A DNA stretch of 21,410 bases from positions 1 to 21,410 of the forward strand of contig CAMETB010000008.1 in the NCBI GenBank assembly GCA_945936265.1, written 5' to 3'. The DNA is from an uncultured Clostridia bacterium (GTDB lineage Bacteria > Bacillota > Clostridia > Oscillospirales > CAG-272). This document shows positions 1-8,583 of this stretch, in pieces; the first letter of the stretch is position 1, and every line of letters starts with the position of its first letter. The translations under genes and the position numbers were made by a program. The notes beneath the pieces are model-generated. The model was not told the DNA's origin. It searched no databases and saw only the letters and a list, made by a program, of their open reading frames with translations.

Positions 1-1
1 A

Positions 2-106
2 ATAGACCGAAAGCTTGAACTACTTTTCAGTAGATTCTATATCAAGATTGTTGAGTTTCTCATTATCTCTCTTTATCCGGTTTTCAATGAATATTTTCGT
101 TTTTAA
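2..106 (+). CDS. possible 3' end of a gene running in from the left edge
   Basis: Frame 2 is open from the window edge for 34 codons and stops at TAA 104-106, eight bases before a strong terminator hairpin, which is where a gene end would be expected. The tail is hydrophobic and aromatic (residues such as EFLIISLYPVF). The other two forward frames stop early. I do not recognise the family, and so short a stretch could be open by chance. Confidence 0.3.
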   Translation: MDRKLELLFSRFYIKIVEFLIISLYPVFNEYFRF

Positions 107-114
107 CAAACTTG

Positions 115-141
115 AGCCGCAGGAAAATCCTGCGGCTTTTC
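115..141 (+). terminator. intrinsic terminator
   Basis: A perfect 10-bp GC-rich stem (AGCCGCAGGA with TCCTGCGGCT) with an AAA loop, followed by TTTTC. It would end transcription entering from the left and insulates the SPFH gene. Confidence 0.85.
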
Positions 142-153
142 GATTAAAAAATA

Positions 154-182
154 TTGATATCTGACTTTTTATATGATATACT
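154..182 (+). promoter_or_regulatory. sigma-A promoter of the SPFH gene
   Basis: -35 TTGATA (154-159), 17-nt spacer, -10 TATACT (177-182). Transcription would start near 189, giving a leader of about 38 nt. The ribosome site AAGGAG at 212-217 lies before the ATG at 227. Confidence 0.7.
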
Positions 183-226
183 GTTATTGGCAGATTTTTG
201 TCAATAAGTCATAAGGAGAGGATAAT

Positions 227-1324
227 ATGATTTTTTCGTTTATCACGGCAATAGCGTTTATTGCCATGACTGCTGTCGGGATAATTCTTTTTGTAAGATC
301 CGTTTTAAGAGACAGAAAGAGGCAATATCAGGAAAAGGGCGGGTGCCCGCGTCCTGTATCGGCAACAATTGCGCTTGTCGGATTTTTACTTCTTATAATG
401 ATTCCGTCGTCTTTTCATACCGTTGAGGCGGGTGAAATTGCCGTCGTAAAGCAACTCGGAGTCATAACGAAGATAGAAACGCCGGGAACTTATTTTGATT
501 TTCATCTTATACGCACATATGAGAAATATGACGCAAAGGTACAGCAGATAGAAATAACCACGTCGGCATACACCTCCGACGCACAACCGATGGATATTTC
601 AATGACTGTTCAATTCCAGATAATGCAGGATAAAATAGCAGACATAGCATCGGACTACGGTAGCCTTGACGCCCTTACAAACCGTATTCAGAGCGTTGCT
701 ATTGAAAGGACTAAGGCGGAACTCTCAAAGTATCAGGCGGAGGTACTTATCGCAACGAGAGAAAAGATATCGCCTTCCGTTGAAAAAACCATATCGCTTG
801 CTATAGGCGATAAATATTATGTTACTTTTAACAGTGCAGTACTTACCGACATTACATTTTCCGATGCATTTGAGGCAGCAGTTGAGTCCAAAATGATGGC
901 TCAACAGGAAAAACTTCAGGCAGAGTATGAGAACGAAAAAGCCAAGGAAAAGGCAGATACCGCCCTTTATGTAGCAGAGCAGGAGGCAAAAGCCCTTCTT
1001 GCGAAAGCACAGGCAGAGGCTGATGCCAATGTTGCGGCATCTAAGGCAGAAGCACAAGGCATAATGCTTAAAAGTATAGAAATAGCCCGCATGCTCGGAT
1101 ATACGGTAAATGAAACCGAGGTTGACGGCGAAAACGGAGAAAAGACCGTCAAATATGAAATAGTATTTGATTCCACACACGACGGTAAAGACATATCGGA
1201 ATATCTCAGATATATTGAATATCTCTCAAAGTGGGACGGAAAACTTCCGCAGGTTGTAACGGGGGATAGCGGATTTATGATTACCGTTCCCGCAGTGTCG
1301 GAAGGCTCGTCAGAAACCCCGTAA
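227..1324 (+). CDS. SPFH/prohibitin-family membrane protein
   Basis: This 365-residue protein has the layout of the SPFH (stomatin/prohibitin/flotillin/HflK-C) family. There is one hydrophobic helix at about residues 4-25, a short basic loop, a second helix at about 44-60, then an SPFH beta domain opening with EAGEIAVVKQLGVI (67-80) and running to about 225. After it comes an Ala/Glu/Lys-rich coiled coil (about 225-285; repeats such as EQEAKALLAKAQAEAD). The last 80 residues are acidic and less conserved-looking. Such proteins oligomerise on membranes and often scaffold or restrain proteases and other complexes; the specific role here is unknown. It is monocistronic, with its own promoter and a shared terminator with the convergent kinase. 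The start is fixed by AAGGAG ten bases upstream. Confidence 0.85.
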   Translation: MIFSFITAIAFIAMTAVGIILFVRSVLRDRKRQYQEKGGCPRPVSATIALVGFLLLIMIPSSFHTVEAGEIAVVKQLGVITKIETPGTYFDFHLIRTYEKYDAKVQQIEITTSAYTSDAQPMDISMTVQFQIMQDKIADIASDYGSLDALTNRIQSVAIERTKAELSKYQAEVLIATREKISPSVEKTISLAIGDKYYVTFNSAVLTDITFSDAFEAAVESKMMAQQEKLQAEYENEKAKEKADTALYVAEQEAKALLAKAQAEADANVAASKAEAQGIMLKSIEIARMLGYTVNETEVDGENGEKTVKYEIVFDSTHDGKDISEYLRYIEYLSKWDGKLPQVVTGDSGFMITVPAVSEGSSETP

Positions 1325-1337
1325 CTACTTAGAACAA

Positions 1338-1371
1338 TAAAAAATGCGATTTTTCAAAAATCGCATTTTTT
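1338..1371. terminator. bidirectional terminator between convergent genes
   Basis: Inverted repeat built on AAAAATGCGAT and ATCGCATTTTT with A and T runs at the two ends, so it can act as a Rho-independent terminator for the SPFH gene (plus) and the kinase (minus), whose ends are only 56 nt apart. Confidence 0.8.
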
Positions 1372-1380
1372 GTTTATGGA

Positions 1381-2466
1381 TTATCTTCCTACAAGCTCGT
1401 CAATAATTTCTTTCATGTTTTCGACGTTGTTTTCCATCTCGGAAACAAGCTTGAACTGCGTTCTTGCACGATCAAGATTGTGCCCTTGGCGGCTTATTCT
1501 GAAATAAGTATCGCCGTTTAAGTGGTCGGTGAGGAATCTCATTCCGCATTCGAGCGTAAGCATGATTGACGCATATGGAAGCATATTTATTTCTTCATCG
1601 GTGAGTGAATTGCCGGACTCTTCTATGTATCCTTTTGCAAATGAACGGTAAAGATCGAGATCAAAGTCAACGAGACTGAGATCCTTTTCGTCTTCCGCCG
1701 CGTGAGTTGCACCGAAACGGATAGCGTCGCCGAAATCGTAAAGATAAGAGCCCGGCATAACGGTATCAAGATCTATTACGGTAACAGGCATATTTGTTTT
1801 TTCGTCAAAAAGGATATTGTTGAGTTTAGTGTCGTTATGCGTCACTCTTAACGGCAGAGCATTGCCTGCAAGTTTATCGGTAAAGAGCGGCATAAAATCG
1901 CGTCGGCTTTTTACAAACTCTATTTCGTCGCATACGTATGCAACGCGACCCTTTCGGTTTTCGTCAATTGCTTGCTCGAAATCTTTGAAACGCTTTGGAG
2001 TATTGTGAAAGTCTTTTATCGTTTCGACAAGCAACGATGCATCAAAGTCGGTAAAAAAATTTGCAAATTCACCAAACGCTTTGCCCGAATAATAAAAATT
2101 TACAGGGTTGTCCATTTTTTCAATGGTAAATGTTCCGTCTATAAAATCGTACATCCTGTAATAGTTGCCTTCATAACATATGTATTTTTTGCCGTTTGGC
2201 GCAGTGAGAAAGTTAAGCGTTGCCCTTGACGGATTTTTTCCGCACTCTTTAACCTTTTTTTGTATGTGGTGAGTTACTTTGTCTATGTTTGACATAAGAG
2301 CATCTACATCCGGAAAAACAGACGTGTTTATTTTTTGCAATACATATTTTGAGTGAGGCGTTTTTACAAGAAAAGTACTGTTTATATGCCCGTTTCCTAT
2401 AGGCGATATATCCTCTGCTTTTGCATTTCCGATAAATTGTGAAATGATATTATCCATGTTATTCAT
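1381..2466 (-). CDS. APH-superfamily sugar kinase, N-acetylhexosamine 1-kinase (NahK)-like
   Basis: I place the start at 2466 (361 residues; MNNMDNIIS), because GGAGGG lies just upstream; the longer open frame to 2520 has no ribosome site and overlaps the promoter. The fold is that of the aminoglycoside/choline kinase superfamily. An ATP-binding lysine lies in VLQKIN (K45), the catalytic loop is HNDTKLNN (210-217, base D212), and the metal-binding segment is VIDLDTVMPG with D232, then YDFGDAIR. This loop wording and the length match NahK-type N-acetylhexosamine 1-kinases of the lacto-N-biose/galacto-N-biose pathway, which phosphorylate GlcNAc/GalNAc at C1. No partner phosphorylase or sugar transporter is visible nearby, so the substrate is inferred from motif resemblance alone; another small sugar or alcohol is possible. 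Confidence 0.8.
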   Translation of the reverse strand: MNNMDNIISQFIGNAKAEDISPIGNGHINSTFLVKTPHSKYVLQKINTSVFPDVDALMSNIDKVTHHIQKKVKECGKNPSRATLNFLTAPNGKKYICYEGNYYRMYDFIDGTFTIEKMDNPVNFYYSGKAFGEFANFFTDFDASLLVETIKDFHNTPKRFKDFEQAIDENRKGRVAYVCDEIEFVKSRRDFMPLFTDKLAGNALPLRVTHNDTKLNNILFDEKTNMPVTVIDLDTVMPGSYLYDFGDAIRFGATHAAEDEKDLSLVDFDLDLYRSFAKGYIEESGNSLTDEEINMLPYASIMLTLECGMRFLTDHLNGDTYFRISRQGHNLDRARTQFKLVSEMENNVENMKEIIDELVGR

Positions 2467-2488
2467 ATAGAATCCCTCCTTTTGTTGT

Positions 2489-2517
2489 ATTTTAACATGT
2501 ACATTCAGAAAAGTAAA
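2489..2517 (-). promoter_or_regulatory. promoter of the NahK-like kinase
   Basis: On the minus strand: -35 TTTACT (2517-2512), 17-nt spacer, extended -10 TGTTAAAAT (TAAAAT at 2494-2489). It lies directly upstream of the GGAGGG and the ATG at 2466, supporting the shorter start. Confidence 0.55.
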
Positions 2518-2535
2518 CATTTTTTTTTATTTTTA

Positions 2536-2564
2536 TTGAAAAGCGATCCGAAATATTGTAAAAT
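2536..2564 (+). promoter_or_regulatory. promoter of the yfmF-yfmH-folD operon
   Basis: -35 TTGAAA (2536-2541), 17-nt spacer, -10 TAAAAT (2559-2564). A second -10-like TATACT sits at 2566-2571 without a well-placed -35. AGGAGG precedes the ATG at 2597. Confidence 0.55.
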
Positions 2565-2596
2565 ATATACTAATATCATATTACAGGAGGTTTGTT

Positions 2597-3874
2597 ATGA
2601 TTACAAAATTTGCAGATATAGCGGACGGAGTAAAGCTTAATTATATTGAAACCGATAAATTTAAGACGAATTATATATCATTCAATTTCATGGCACCGCT
2701 TGATAAAGAGCGCTCATGCCTTAACGCATTGCTTTGCCCTGTGATTATGAGAGGTACGGAAAAATATCCGACTCAATCGTCAATAAATAAAAGGCTTCAG
2801 TATCTTTATTCGGGAGAAATTGCAGCGAGGAATGACAAGGCAGGGGAATACCAGGTATTCGGACTTAAAGCCAATATGCTCGATAACAGATATACGAGAG
2901 GAACGGATGTGACCGACGGAATGACGGATATCCTTTGCGAGCTTATATTCAGACCGCACCTTGAAAACGGGATATTTGCGCAGTCCTATGTTGAGGGAGA
3001 AAAAATCAATCTTATTGACGCAATAGACGCAGAGATAAATAACAAGACAAAATATTCTATGTTGCGCCTTAACGAAGAAATGTTTCGTTCCGAAGTTTTC
3101 GGCATATCAAAATACGGCACAAAAGAACAGGTTGAAAAAATAACCTCGGCAGAACTTTACGGCGCTTACAGATATGCGCTTGAAAGATACAAAATAGAGA
3201 TATACTTTGTAGGACAGTGCGATTTTGAAAAAGTAAAGGAAAAATTCGCGTCTTATTTTAAGGATATAAAAAGGGACGTAATTCCGCTTCAAGACGCAAA
3301 CGTAGTACTCTCGTCAAGCGGCGTTAAAGAGGTAGTTGATATCGAAGCCGTAAATCAGGGAAAACTATGCCTCGGGTTCAGGACGGGTTGCACTCCGAAG
3401 GAGGATAATTATTATCTTCTTCAACTTTTCAGTGAGGTTTACGGCGGCTCTCCGACCTCGAAACTCTTTATGAACGTAAGAGAAAAGATGAGTCTTTGTT
3501 ATTATTGCCGCTCGGTAATATCGCAAAGAAGCGGCAGTATGACTGTAGCATCCGGCATAGAGGTAAAGAATAAAAAAATAGCCGAAGATGAGATAATAGC
3601 CCAACTTGACGCAATAAAGCGTTGCGAGATAACCGACGAGGAACTTGAGAGCGCAAAGAAATCGCTTAAAAACGGCTACATGCAGATATATGACAGTGCG
3701 GAATCAATGGAGACATGGAGCATGTTCAGATCAATCGGGGAGTCAAAGTGCTTATCACCGGTCGAAGAATGTAAAAAAGTTGATTCTGCAACCGCCTCGG
3801 ATATTGCAAATATAGCATCGAAAATGACTCTTGATACAGTATATTTCCTGAAAGGAGAGGAGAAAAATGGTTGA
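2597..3874 (+). CDS. yfmF: M16-family protein without zinc motif, YmfF/YfmF-like
   Basis: A 425-residue protein of the insulinase-like M16 fold. The place where catalytic members have HxxEH reads LLCPVIMRGTEKYP, so it lacks zinc ligands and should be the non-catalytic partner of the next gene. This inactive/active pairing is typical: Bacillus ymfF and ymfH are adjacent, and public annotations link the pair to the 5-aminopentanol modification of elongation factor P. The C-terminal M16 half is recognisable by SEVYGGSPTSKLFMNVREK and the following CYYCRSVIS segment. The gene heads an operon; its last 8 nt overlap the start of the next gene, which suggests coupled translation. The EF-P role is taken from the family, not shown here. 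Confidence 0.8.
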   Translation: MITKFADIADGVKLNYIETDKFKTNYISFNFMAPLDKERSCLNALLCPVIMRGTEKYPTQSSINKRLQYLYSGEIAARNDKAGEYQVFGLKANMLDNRYTRGTDVTDGMTDILCELIFRPHLENGIFAQSYVEGEKINLIDAIDAEINNKTKYSMLRLNEEMFRSEVFGISKYGTKEQVEKITSAELYGAYRYALERYKIEIYFVGQCDFEKVKEKFASYFKDIKRDVIPLQDANVVLSSSGVKEVVDIEAVNQGKLCLGFRTGCTPKEDNYYLLQLFSEVYGGSPTSKLFMNVREKMSLCYYCRSVISQRSGSMTVASGIEVKNKKIAEDEIIAQLDAIKRCEITDEELESAKKSLKNGYMQIYDSAESMETWSMFRSIGESKCLSPVEECKKVDSATASDIANIASKMTLDTVYFLKGEEKNG

Positions 3875-4622
3875 TTTTACCGTAAAAGAAAATAAAATGC
3901 TCGGTGAAAAATATTATATGTTTAAGCACAAAACCGGACTTGATGTGTATGTTTTCCCGAAGAAAATGACTACCTCTTACGCTTTGTTTGCAACAAGATA
4001 CGGCGCGGTAGATAACAGATTCAAACTTTCCGATGACAAGGATTTTACCTCGGTTCCCGACGGAATAGCGCATTTTCTCGAGCATAAAATGTTTGAGTGC
4101 GAGGGCGGAGTTGACGCTTTTGAACTCTACGCAAAAACCGGAGCAAACGCAAACGCTTATACATCCAACACCATGACGGCATATCTGTTTTCCTGTACGG
4201 AAAAGTTTTATGAATCGCTTGAAATACTTCTTAATTTCGTGACTCACCCGTACTTTACCGAGGAAACGGTAAGAAAGGAACAGGGTATAATAGGGCAGGA
4301 AATAAGAATGTATGACGACCACCCGGGCGCAAGACTTGAAAAGGGACTTCTTAATGCTCTTTACAAGAAGAACAAAATGCGCATAGACGTTGCGGGTACC
4401 GTCGAGTCCATAGCCGAGATAACTGCCGATGTCCTTTATAAGTGCTACAACACCTTCTATAACCTTAACAATATGGTTCTGGTTGTATGCGGTGACGTTG
4501 ACGTTGAGGAAACGAACGAAATATGCGATAAAGTCCTGAAAGTCGCTCCGAAACAGACCGTAATAAGAGATTATGAAGACGATGACGAGCCGACAGAGGT
4601 ATCGAAAAAGAAGCGAGTGTAA
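3867..4622 (+). pseudogene. yfmH: catalytic M16 peptidase YmfH/YfmH-like, N-terminal part before a frameshift
   Basis: This frame encodes the catalytic half of an M16 metallopeptidase. The zinc motif HFLEH is at residues 69-73 with E72 as the base, and the third ligand is probably E145 in GIIGQEIRMYDDHP, which fits the family spacing. GAGAGG before the ATG is a good ribosome site and the start overlaps yfmF by 8 nt. The frame ends early after residue 251 at TAA 4620-4622, whereas the family is about 430 long. The run A5 at 4605-4609 has one A too many: with four, the reading continues SKRSECKLHVSKP into the frame ending at 5160 and gives exactly 430 residues. Either a real disabling mutation or an assembly error; the surrounding codons show no further decay. 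Confidence 0.8.
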
Positions 4623-5160
4623 GCTCCATGTATCAAAGCCTATGTTTGCAATAGGTGTAAAAGATATGGACATATCCTCCGACCCAAGCGAGAGGATGAA
4701 AAAGGTTTACGCTGCGGAAATTCTCAATGAAATGCTGTTTTCTCAATCCTCCGGGTTTTATAATACACTTTATGAAAAAAATCTCATTTCTCCCGACCTG
4801 TCAAGCGGATATGAGCATACAAGGCGTTGTTCATTCAATGTGATATCGTCCGAGTCCGACGATCCCGAGGCGGTGTATGATTATTTCGTAAAGTATATAG
4901 AAAAGGCTAAGAAAGACGGGCTTGACAAGGAAACCTTTGAGTTCTCAAAACGAACGGTTTACGCATCAAATATCAAATCGTTCGATTCAACCGAGGAAAT
5001 AGCGAATAATATGGTTTATAACCTCTTTGACGGAGCGGATATTCTCGACGCACCCGATGTTATAGACTCCATAACTTTGGAGTATGTCGAAAAAATTCTT
5101 AACGATATGTACAAAGAGGAATGTTACGCTATGTCGGTAGTTGACCCCATAGATAAATAA
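4610..5160 (+). pseudogene. yfmH: catalytic M16 peptidase YmfH/YfmH-like, C-terminal part after the frameshift
   Basis: The +1 frame continues the M16 protein after the A run. ECKLHVSKPMFAIGVKDMD is the expected start of the second M16 domain, and the remainder (GFYNTLYEKNLISPDLSSGY and onward) keeps the family pattern to the stop at 5158-5160. The frame itself is open back to 4573, but bases before about 4605 encode the protein in the other frame. No ribosome site precedes any internal ATG, so independent translation is unlikely. folD begins 10 nt later, so if the frameshift is real its effects on downstream translation could matter. Confidence 0.75.
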
Positions 5161-5170
5161 GGAGAAAAGA

Positions 5171-6028
5171 ATGGCTGAAATAATCGACGGGAAAAAAGTA
5201 TCGGCACAAATGCGCGAGCAAATAAAAAGCGAAACTGAGGAATTTTTCCGAAAATACGGAGTAAGACCGGGGCTTGCGGTTATAATAGTCGGCGACGACC
5301 CTGCATCAAAGGTTTATGTAAACAATAAGGAAAAGGCTTGCGCACAGGTGGGCTATTATTCCGAGGTTTACCATCTGCCCGAGACGACAGAAATGAATGA
5401 ACTTCTCGGACTTATAGACCGCTTGAATAAGGACGAAAAGATAAACGGTATACTTTGTCAGCTCCCGCTCCCGAAGCATCTTGACGAGGAGCAAATTATC
5501 CTTAAAATATCGCCTGAAAAGGACGTGGACGCATTTCACCCGATAAATACCGGTAAAATAATGATAGGAGATTATGATTTTCTTCCTTGCACTCCCGCAG
5601 GAGTTATGAAACTTATCGAATCAACCAGTACGGATATAACGGGCAAGGAGTGCGTTGTTGTCGGCAGGAGTAATATAGTAGGTAAACCGCAGGCAATGCT
5701 CCTTTTGCAAAAGAACGGAACGGTTACAATATGCCACTCAAGGACGCGCAATCTTAAAGAGGTAACGAGCCGTGCGGATATACTTGTCGTCGCCATAGGA
5801 AAGGCAGATTTTATAACTGCCGACATGGTAAAGGAAGGTGCCGTTGTAATAGACGTCGGAATGAACCGCAAAGCCGACGGCAAACTTACCGGCGATGTCG
5901 ATTTCGAGTCCGTATCAAAAAAGGCTTCTTATATAACTCCCGTGCCGGGCGGAGTAGGACCTATGACGATAACAATGCTATTGCAGAATACCCTTACAGC
6001 CGCTAAAAAGCAATTAAAAGCAAATTAA
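5171..6028 (+). CDS. folD: bifunctional methylenetetrahydrofolate dehydrogenase / methenyltetrahydrofolate cyclohydrolase
   Basis: FolD interconverts 5,10-methylene-, methenyl- and 10-formyl-tetrahydrofolate using NADP in the cytosol, feeding purine and formyl-Met synthesis. At 285 residues it has the normal length. Visible signatures are the YVNNK motif with the catalytic lysine (K53), the folate-site segment GILCQLPLPKH, the nucleotide-binding stretch VVVGRSNIVGKP, and the C-terminal signature TPVPGGVGPMTI. It follows the M16 gene by 10 nt with AAGGAG in between and is the last gene of the operon, closed by a strong hairpin terminator. No irregularities. Confidence 0.97.
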   Translation: MAEIIDGKKVSAQMREQIKSETEEFFRKYGVRPGLAVIIVGDDPASKVYVNNKEKACAQVGYYSEVYHLPETTEMNELLGLIDRLNKDEKINGILCQLPLPKHLDEEQIILKISPEKDVDAFHPINTGKIMIGDYDFLPCTPAGVMKLIESTSTDITGKECVVVGRSNIVGKPQAMLLLQKNGTVTICHSRTRNLKEVTSRADILVVAIGKADFITADMVKEGAVVIDVGMNRKADGKLTGDVDFESVSKKASYITPVPGGVGPMTITMLLQNTLTAAKKQLKAN

Positions 6029-6031
6029 TAT

Positions 6032-6062
6032 AAAAACTCCTCTGACAAAAGAGGAGTTTTTT
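6032..6062. terminator. bidirectional terminator between folD and the tetR-type gene
   Basis: A 12-bp stem (AAAAACTCCTCT with AGAGGAGTTTTT) around a GACAAA loop, with a T run on the right and an A run on the left, so it can serve both the folD operon and the convergent regulator gene. Confidence 0.9.
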
Positions 6063-6085
6063 CAATGTTAATTGCGCATAATATT

Positions 6086-6673
6086 TTATGGCTTTTTGAA
6101 GAAATTTTCCGACTCGAGAATACCCATAAGAATTGATTTCATTTCTTTCTTTATTTCTGACAGAGGACAATTTTCTTTAAGACATTCGCTGAGATATGCC
6201 CAAAGACCTGTGCAAAGCATTGCCGAGAGGCGTTTGCTGTCAAATTTTGGTATCAACTCATTGCTCTCATATCGTATCATTTTTGCAATACGCCTGAATA
6301 CATGATTGTTAAACGAGTAATACAGATATGGGTTTTTTTCTCTTGTTGCCTTGCTTAAAAAGCGGGAGTTATTTTCATATAGATTAAGAATACATTCAAG
6401 CAGGTTGCAATAACTCTTTTTTGCGTCACCCTCGGGGTTGTTTTCTCTCTGAAGATTACCGAAATCGGCAGTTGCAAGCCTGATAAGATCCTCAAATATA
6501 TCCTCGACGAGCTGATACTTGTCCTCATAATGAGCATAGAAAGTAATACGGCTTATATCGGCTTTTTTGCATATTTCCGTGACGGTAAGATCATCGAACG
6601 GTCTTGTATCAAGAAGTGCGATAAGGGACTGTTTAAGCGCAAGTTTCGACTTTTTTATTCTCTTGTCTTCCAT
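6086..6673 (-). CDS. TetR/AcrR-family transcriptional regulator
   Basis: At 195 residues this has the size of TetR repressors. The N-terminal DNA-binding domain is clear: helices from about residue 8, the helix-turn-helix around LTVTEICKKADISRITFYAHY (about 29-49), then the usual EDKYQLVEDIFEDL. The C-terminal ligand domain is not assignable to a known effector class. It is divergent from an acyl-CoA synthetase with a 157-nt gap holding a palindrome over that gene's promoter, so it most likely represses the synthetase and perhaps itself; an acyl-CoA or fatty acid effector is a guess from that context. GGAGGG lies about 12 nt before the ATG, a slightly long spacing. Confidence 0.88.
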   Translation of the reverse strand: MEDKRIKKSKLALKQSLIALLDTRPFDDLTVTEICKKADISRITFYAHYEDKYQLVEDIFEDLIRLATADFGNLQRENNPEGDAKKSYCNLLECILNLYENNSRFLSKATREKNPYLYYSFNNHVFRRIAKMIRYESNELIPKFDSKRLSAMLCTGLWAYLSECLKENCPLSEIKKEMKSILMGILESENFFKKP

Positions 6674-6732
6674 TATTTGTTACAACCCTCCGATTTTCAG
6701 GCAGATTAATTACATAAAATTGACTTTTGTAC

Positions 6733-6761
6733 TTGAAAAAAATACTTTTATGTGGTATCAT
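6733..6761 (+). promoter_or_regulatory. promoter of the acyl-CoA synthetase gene
   Basis: -35 TTGAAA (6733-6738), 17-nt spacer, extended -10 TGGTATCAT (TATCAT at 6756-6761). The predicted start, near 6768, leaves a leader of about 60 nt before the CAGGAGG and the ATG at 6831. Confidence 0.65.
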
Positions 6762-6771
6762 AACAATGTTA
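6761..6771. promoter_or_regulatory. candidate operator for the TetR-type regulator
   Basis: TAACAATGTTA is a perfect 11-bp palindrome that touches the -10 and covers the predicted start site of the acyl-CoA synthetase promoter. A further TAACAT occurs at 6787-6792, forming a second inverted pair with ATGTTA at 6766-6771. The position is ideal for repression; binding is inferred. Confidence 0.45.
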
Positions 6772-6830
6772 CGTTGAGAAATATTTTAACATAAGTATAA
6801 ATAATTTGTCAAGTCATTTCAGGAGGATTT

Positions 6831-8534
6831 ATGAAAAATAAGAATTATCCTTATTATGAAACTACTGTAATAGAAAATTTCAGATCGATGGTGGAAAATG
6901 TCGCAGATAAATATCCCGAAAAGTCAGGTCTTGCATACAAGGTAAATCCGCACGATGTCGAAACCGTAGAGTTAACTTACAAGCAGATAAGGGAAGATGT
7001 AAGGGGATACGGCACATCGCTTATAAAACTCGGGTGCAGAGAAAAGAAATGCGCTATTATAGGCGGTAGCAGTTACGGCTGGATATACACCTATTTTGCA
7101 CTTATGTCAATAGGTGCTGTCACCGTGCCGATAGACAAGGCGCTCCCTTTGCCCGATATGGAGAGCATCCTCGAAACCGCGGAGTGTGAATATATCTTCT
7201 ATGGCGCTCTCGAAAAGGAAAAAGTCGAAGAATTAAAGAAGATAAACAAATTCGCAAAGAAATATATTTGCTTTTACGGAGAGAGTGACGGTGACGTCAC
7301 GATGGAAACACTTATCTCCGAGGGAAAAGTTCTCTTTGACGGCGGCGATAACTCTTATTACGACTATGAAATAGATCCGGATAAACTTGCCTCGATAGTT
7401 TTCACGTCGGGCACCACGGGTAGCGGTAAGGGCGTTATGCTCTCGCAGAGGAATATAACCTCGGATATGACGCAGGGAATGTACCTTTTCGATATCTACA
7501 GAAATACAATAGACGTTTTGCCTCCGCACCACACCTATTGTTCAACGGTACTTTTTGTCGGGCATTTTGCGCAGGGATGCAGAATATATATATCGAGCGG
7601 ACTTAAATATATGCTCGCCGAGTTTAAGGAGCAAAAGCCGGAGCATCTTGTACTTGTCCCGCTGTTTCTTGAAACCATTTATAAAAAGATCTGGGCAACC
7701 GCCGAGAAGCAGGGCAGAGCCAAGGCGCTGCGCAGTCTTATAAAGGCAAGTAACGGAATGAGAAAAGTCGGTATAGACCTAAGGCGCAAGCTCTTTTCAA
7801 GCATACTCGATATGTTCGGCGGCAACCTTAAAATGATAATCTGCGGAGGTGCCGCGCTCAATCAGGATATTATAGATACCTTTGAGGGCATAGGCATAAC
7901 CGTGTTAAACGGCTACGGAATATCCGAGTGCGCACCGCTTGTATCCTGCAACAGAAACAAGTGGCAAAAGAAGGGCAGCGTCGGAATGCCAATCGTCGGT
8001 GAAGAGGTAAAGATAGACAATCCCGACGAGAACGGAGAGGGAGAAATCCTTGTAAAAGGACCTAACGTGATGCTCGGATATTTCAAAAATCCCGAGGCTA
8101 CCGCCGCCGCTTTTGACGAGGACGGATTTTTCAGGACGGGAGATTACGGCAGGATCGACGAGGACGGCTGGATCTATATAACCGGCAGACTCAAAAACCT
8201 CATAATACTCTCAAACGGCAAAAACGTTTATCCCGAGGAAATAGAAACGGAAATATCGAGAATATACGGTGTAAACGAGGTCGTCGTTTATGCGGGCGAG
8301 AGTAAAACAAAGAAAAAAGAGGTTATCGTTGCCGAGATATATCCGGACAAGGAAGCACTTGAGGGCAGAGGCATTACCGACCTTCAGCAGTATTTCGGAG
8401 ACGAGATAAAAAAGGTAAATAACCGTATGGTATCATATAAAGCCGTCGGAATGATAAAGTTGAGAGATACCGAATTTGAAAAGAATACTTCAAGAAAAAT
8501 AACAAGATTTAAGATAGATAAAACGATAGATTAA
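6831..8534 (+). CDS. AMP-forming acyl-CoA synthetase (long-chain fatty acid-CoA ligase type)
   Basis: A complete 567-residue adenylating enzyme of the ANL superfamily. Motifs appear in order: the phosphate loop FTSGTTGSGKGV (191-202), the acyl-adenylate motif GYGISEC (361-367), DGFFRTGDYG (431-440), the hinge region GRLKNLIILSNGKNVYPEE (452-470) and the C-terminal lysine in NTSRKITRF (K556). The hinge wording NGKNVYPEEIE is typical of fatty-acid CoA ligases. It would activate a carboxylic acid to its CoA thioester via an acyl-adenylate; chain length cannot be read. AGGAGG seven bases before the ATG sets the start. It is probably controlled by the divergent TetR-type regulator. Confidence 0.9.
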   Translation: MKNKNYPYYETTVIENFRSMVENVADKYPEKSGLAYKVNPHDVETVELTYKQIREDVRGYGTSLIKLGCREKKCAIIGGSSYGWIYTYFALMSIGAVTVPIDKALPLPDMESILETAECEYIFYGALEKEKVEELKKINKFAKKYICFYGESDGDVTMETLISEGKVLFDGGDNSYYDYEIDPDKLASIVFTSGTTGSGKGVMLSQRNITSDMTQGMYLFDIYRNTIDVLPPHHTYCSTVLFVGHFAQGCRIYISSGLKYMLAEFKEQKPEHLVLVPLFLETIYKKIWATAEKQGRAKALRSLIKASNGMRKVGIDLRRKLFSSILDMFGGNLKMIICGGAALNQDIIDTFEGIGITVLNGYGISECAPLVSCNRNKWQKKGSVGMPIVGEEVKIDNPDENGEGEILVKGPNVMLGYFKNPEATAAAFDEDGFFRTGDYGRIDEDGWIYITGRLKNLIILSNGKNVYPEEIETEISRIYGVNEVVVYAGESKTKKKEVIVAEIYPDKEALEGRGITDLQQYFGDEIKKVNNRMVSYKAVGMIKLRDTEFEKNTSRKITRFKIDKTID

Positions 8535-8539
8535 ATTTC

Positions 8540-8566
8540 AAGCTCGCCGACAAGGCGAGCTTAAAT
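8540..8566 (+). terminator. terminator of the acyl-CoA synthetase gene
   Basis: A 9-bp stem (AAGCTCGCC with GGCGAGCTT) around GACAA, just after the stop codon. The trailing TTAAATATTA is a weak T tract, so termination may be incomplete toward the island operon. Confidence 0.6.
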
Positions 8567-8583
8567 ATTAAAAAAATCAAAAA

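Noticed and set aside
4602..4622. Programmed frameshift in the M16 gene
   Set aside because: The shift needed is +1, there is no canonical slippery heptamer in the right phase, and the M16 family is not known for recoding; an A-run length error explains it exactly.
3726..4673. Open frame of 315 codons antisense to the M16 genes
   Set aside because: It spans the 3' end of one M16 gene and the next, is rich in Cys/Phe/Tyr as expected from antisense codons, and lacks a ribosome site.
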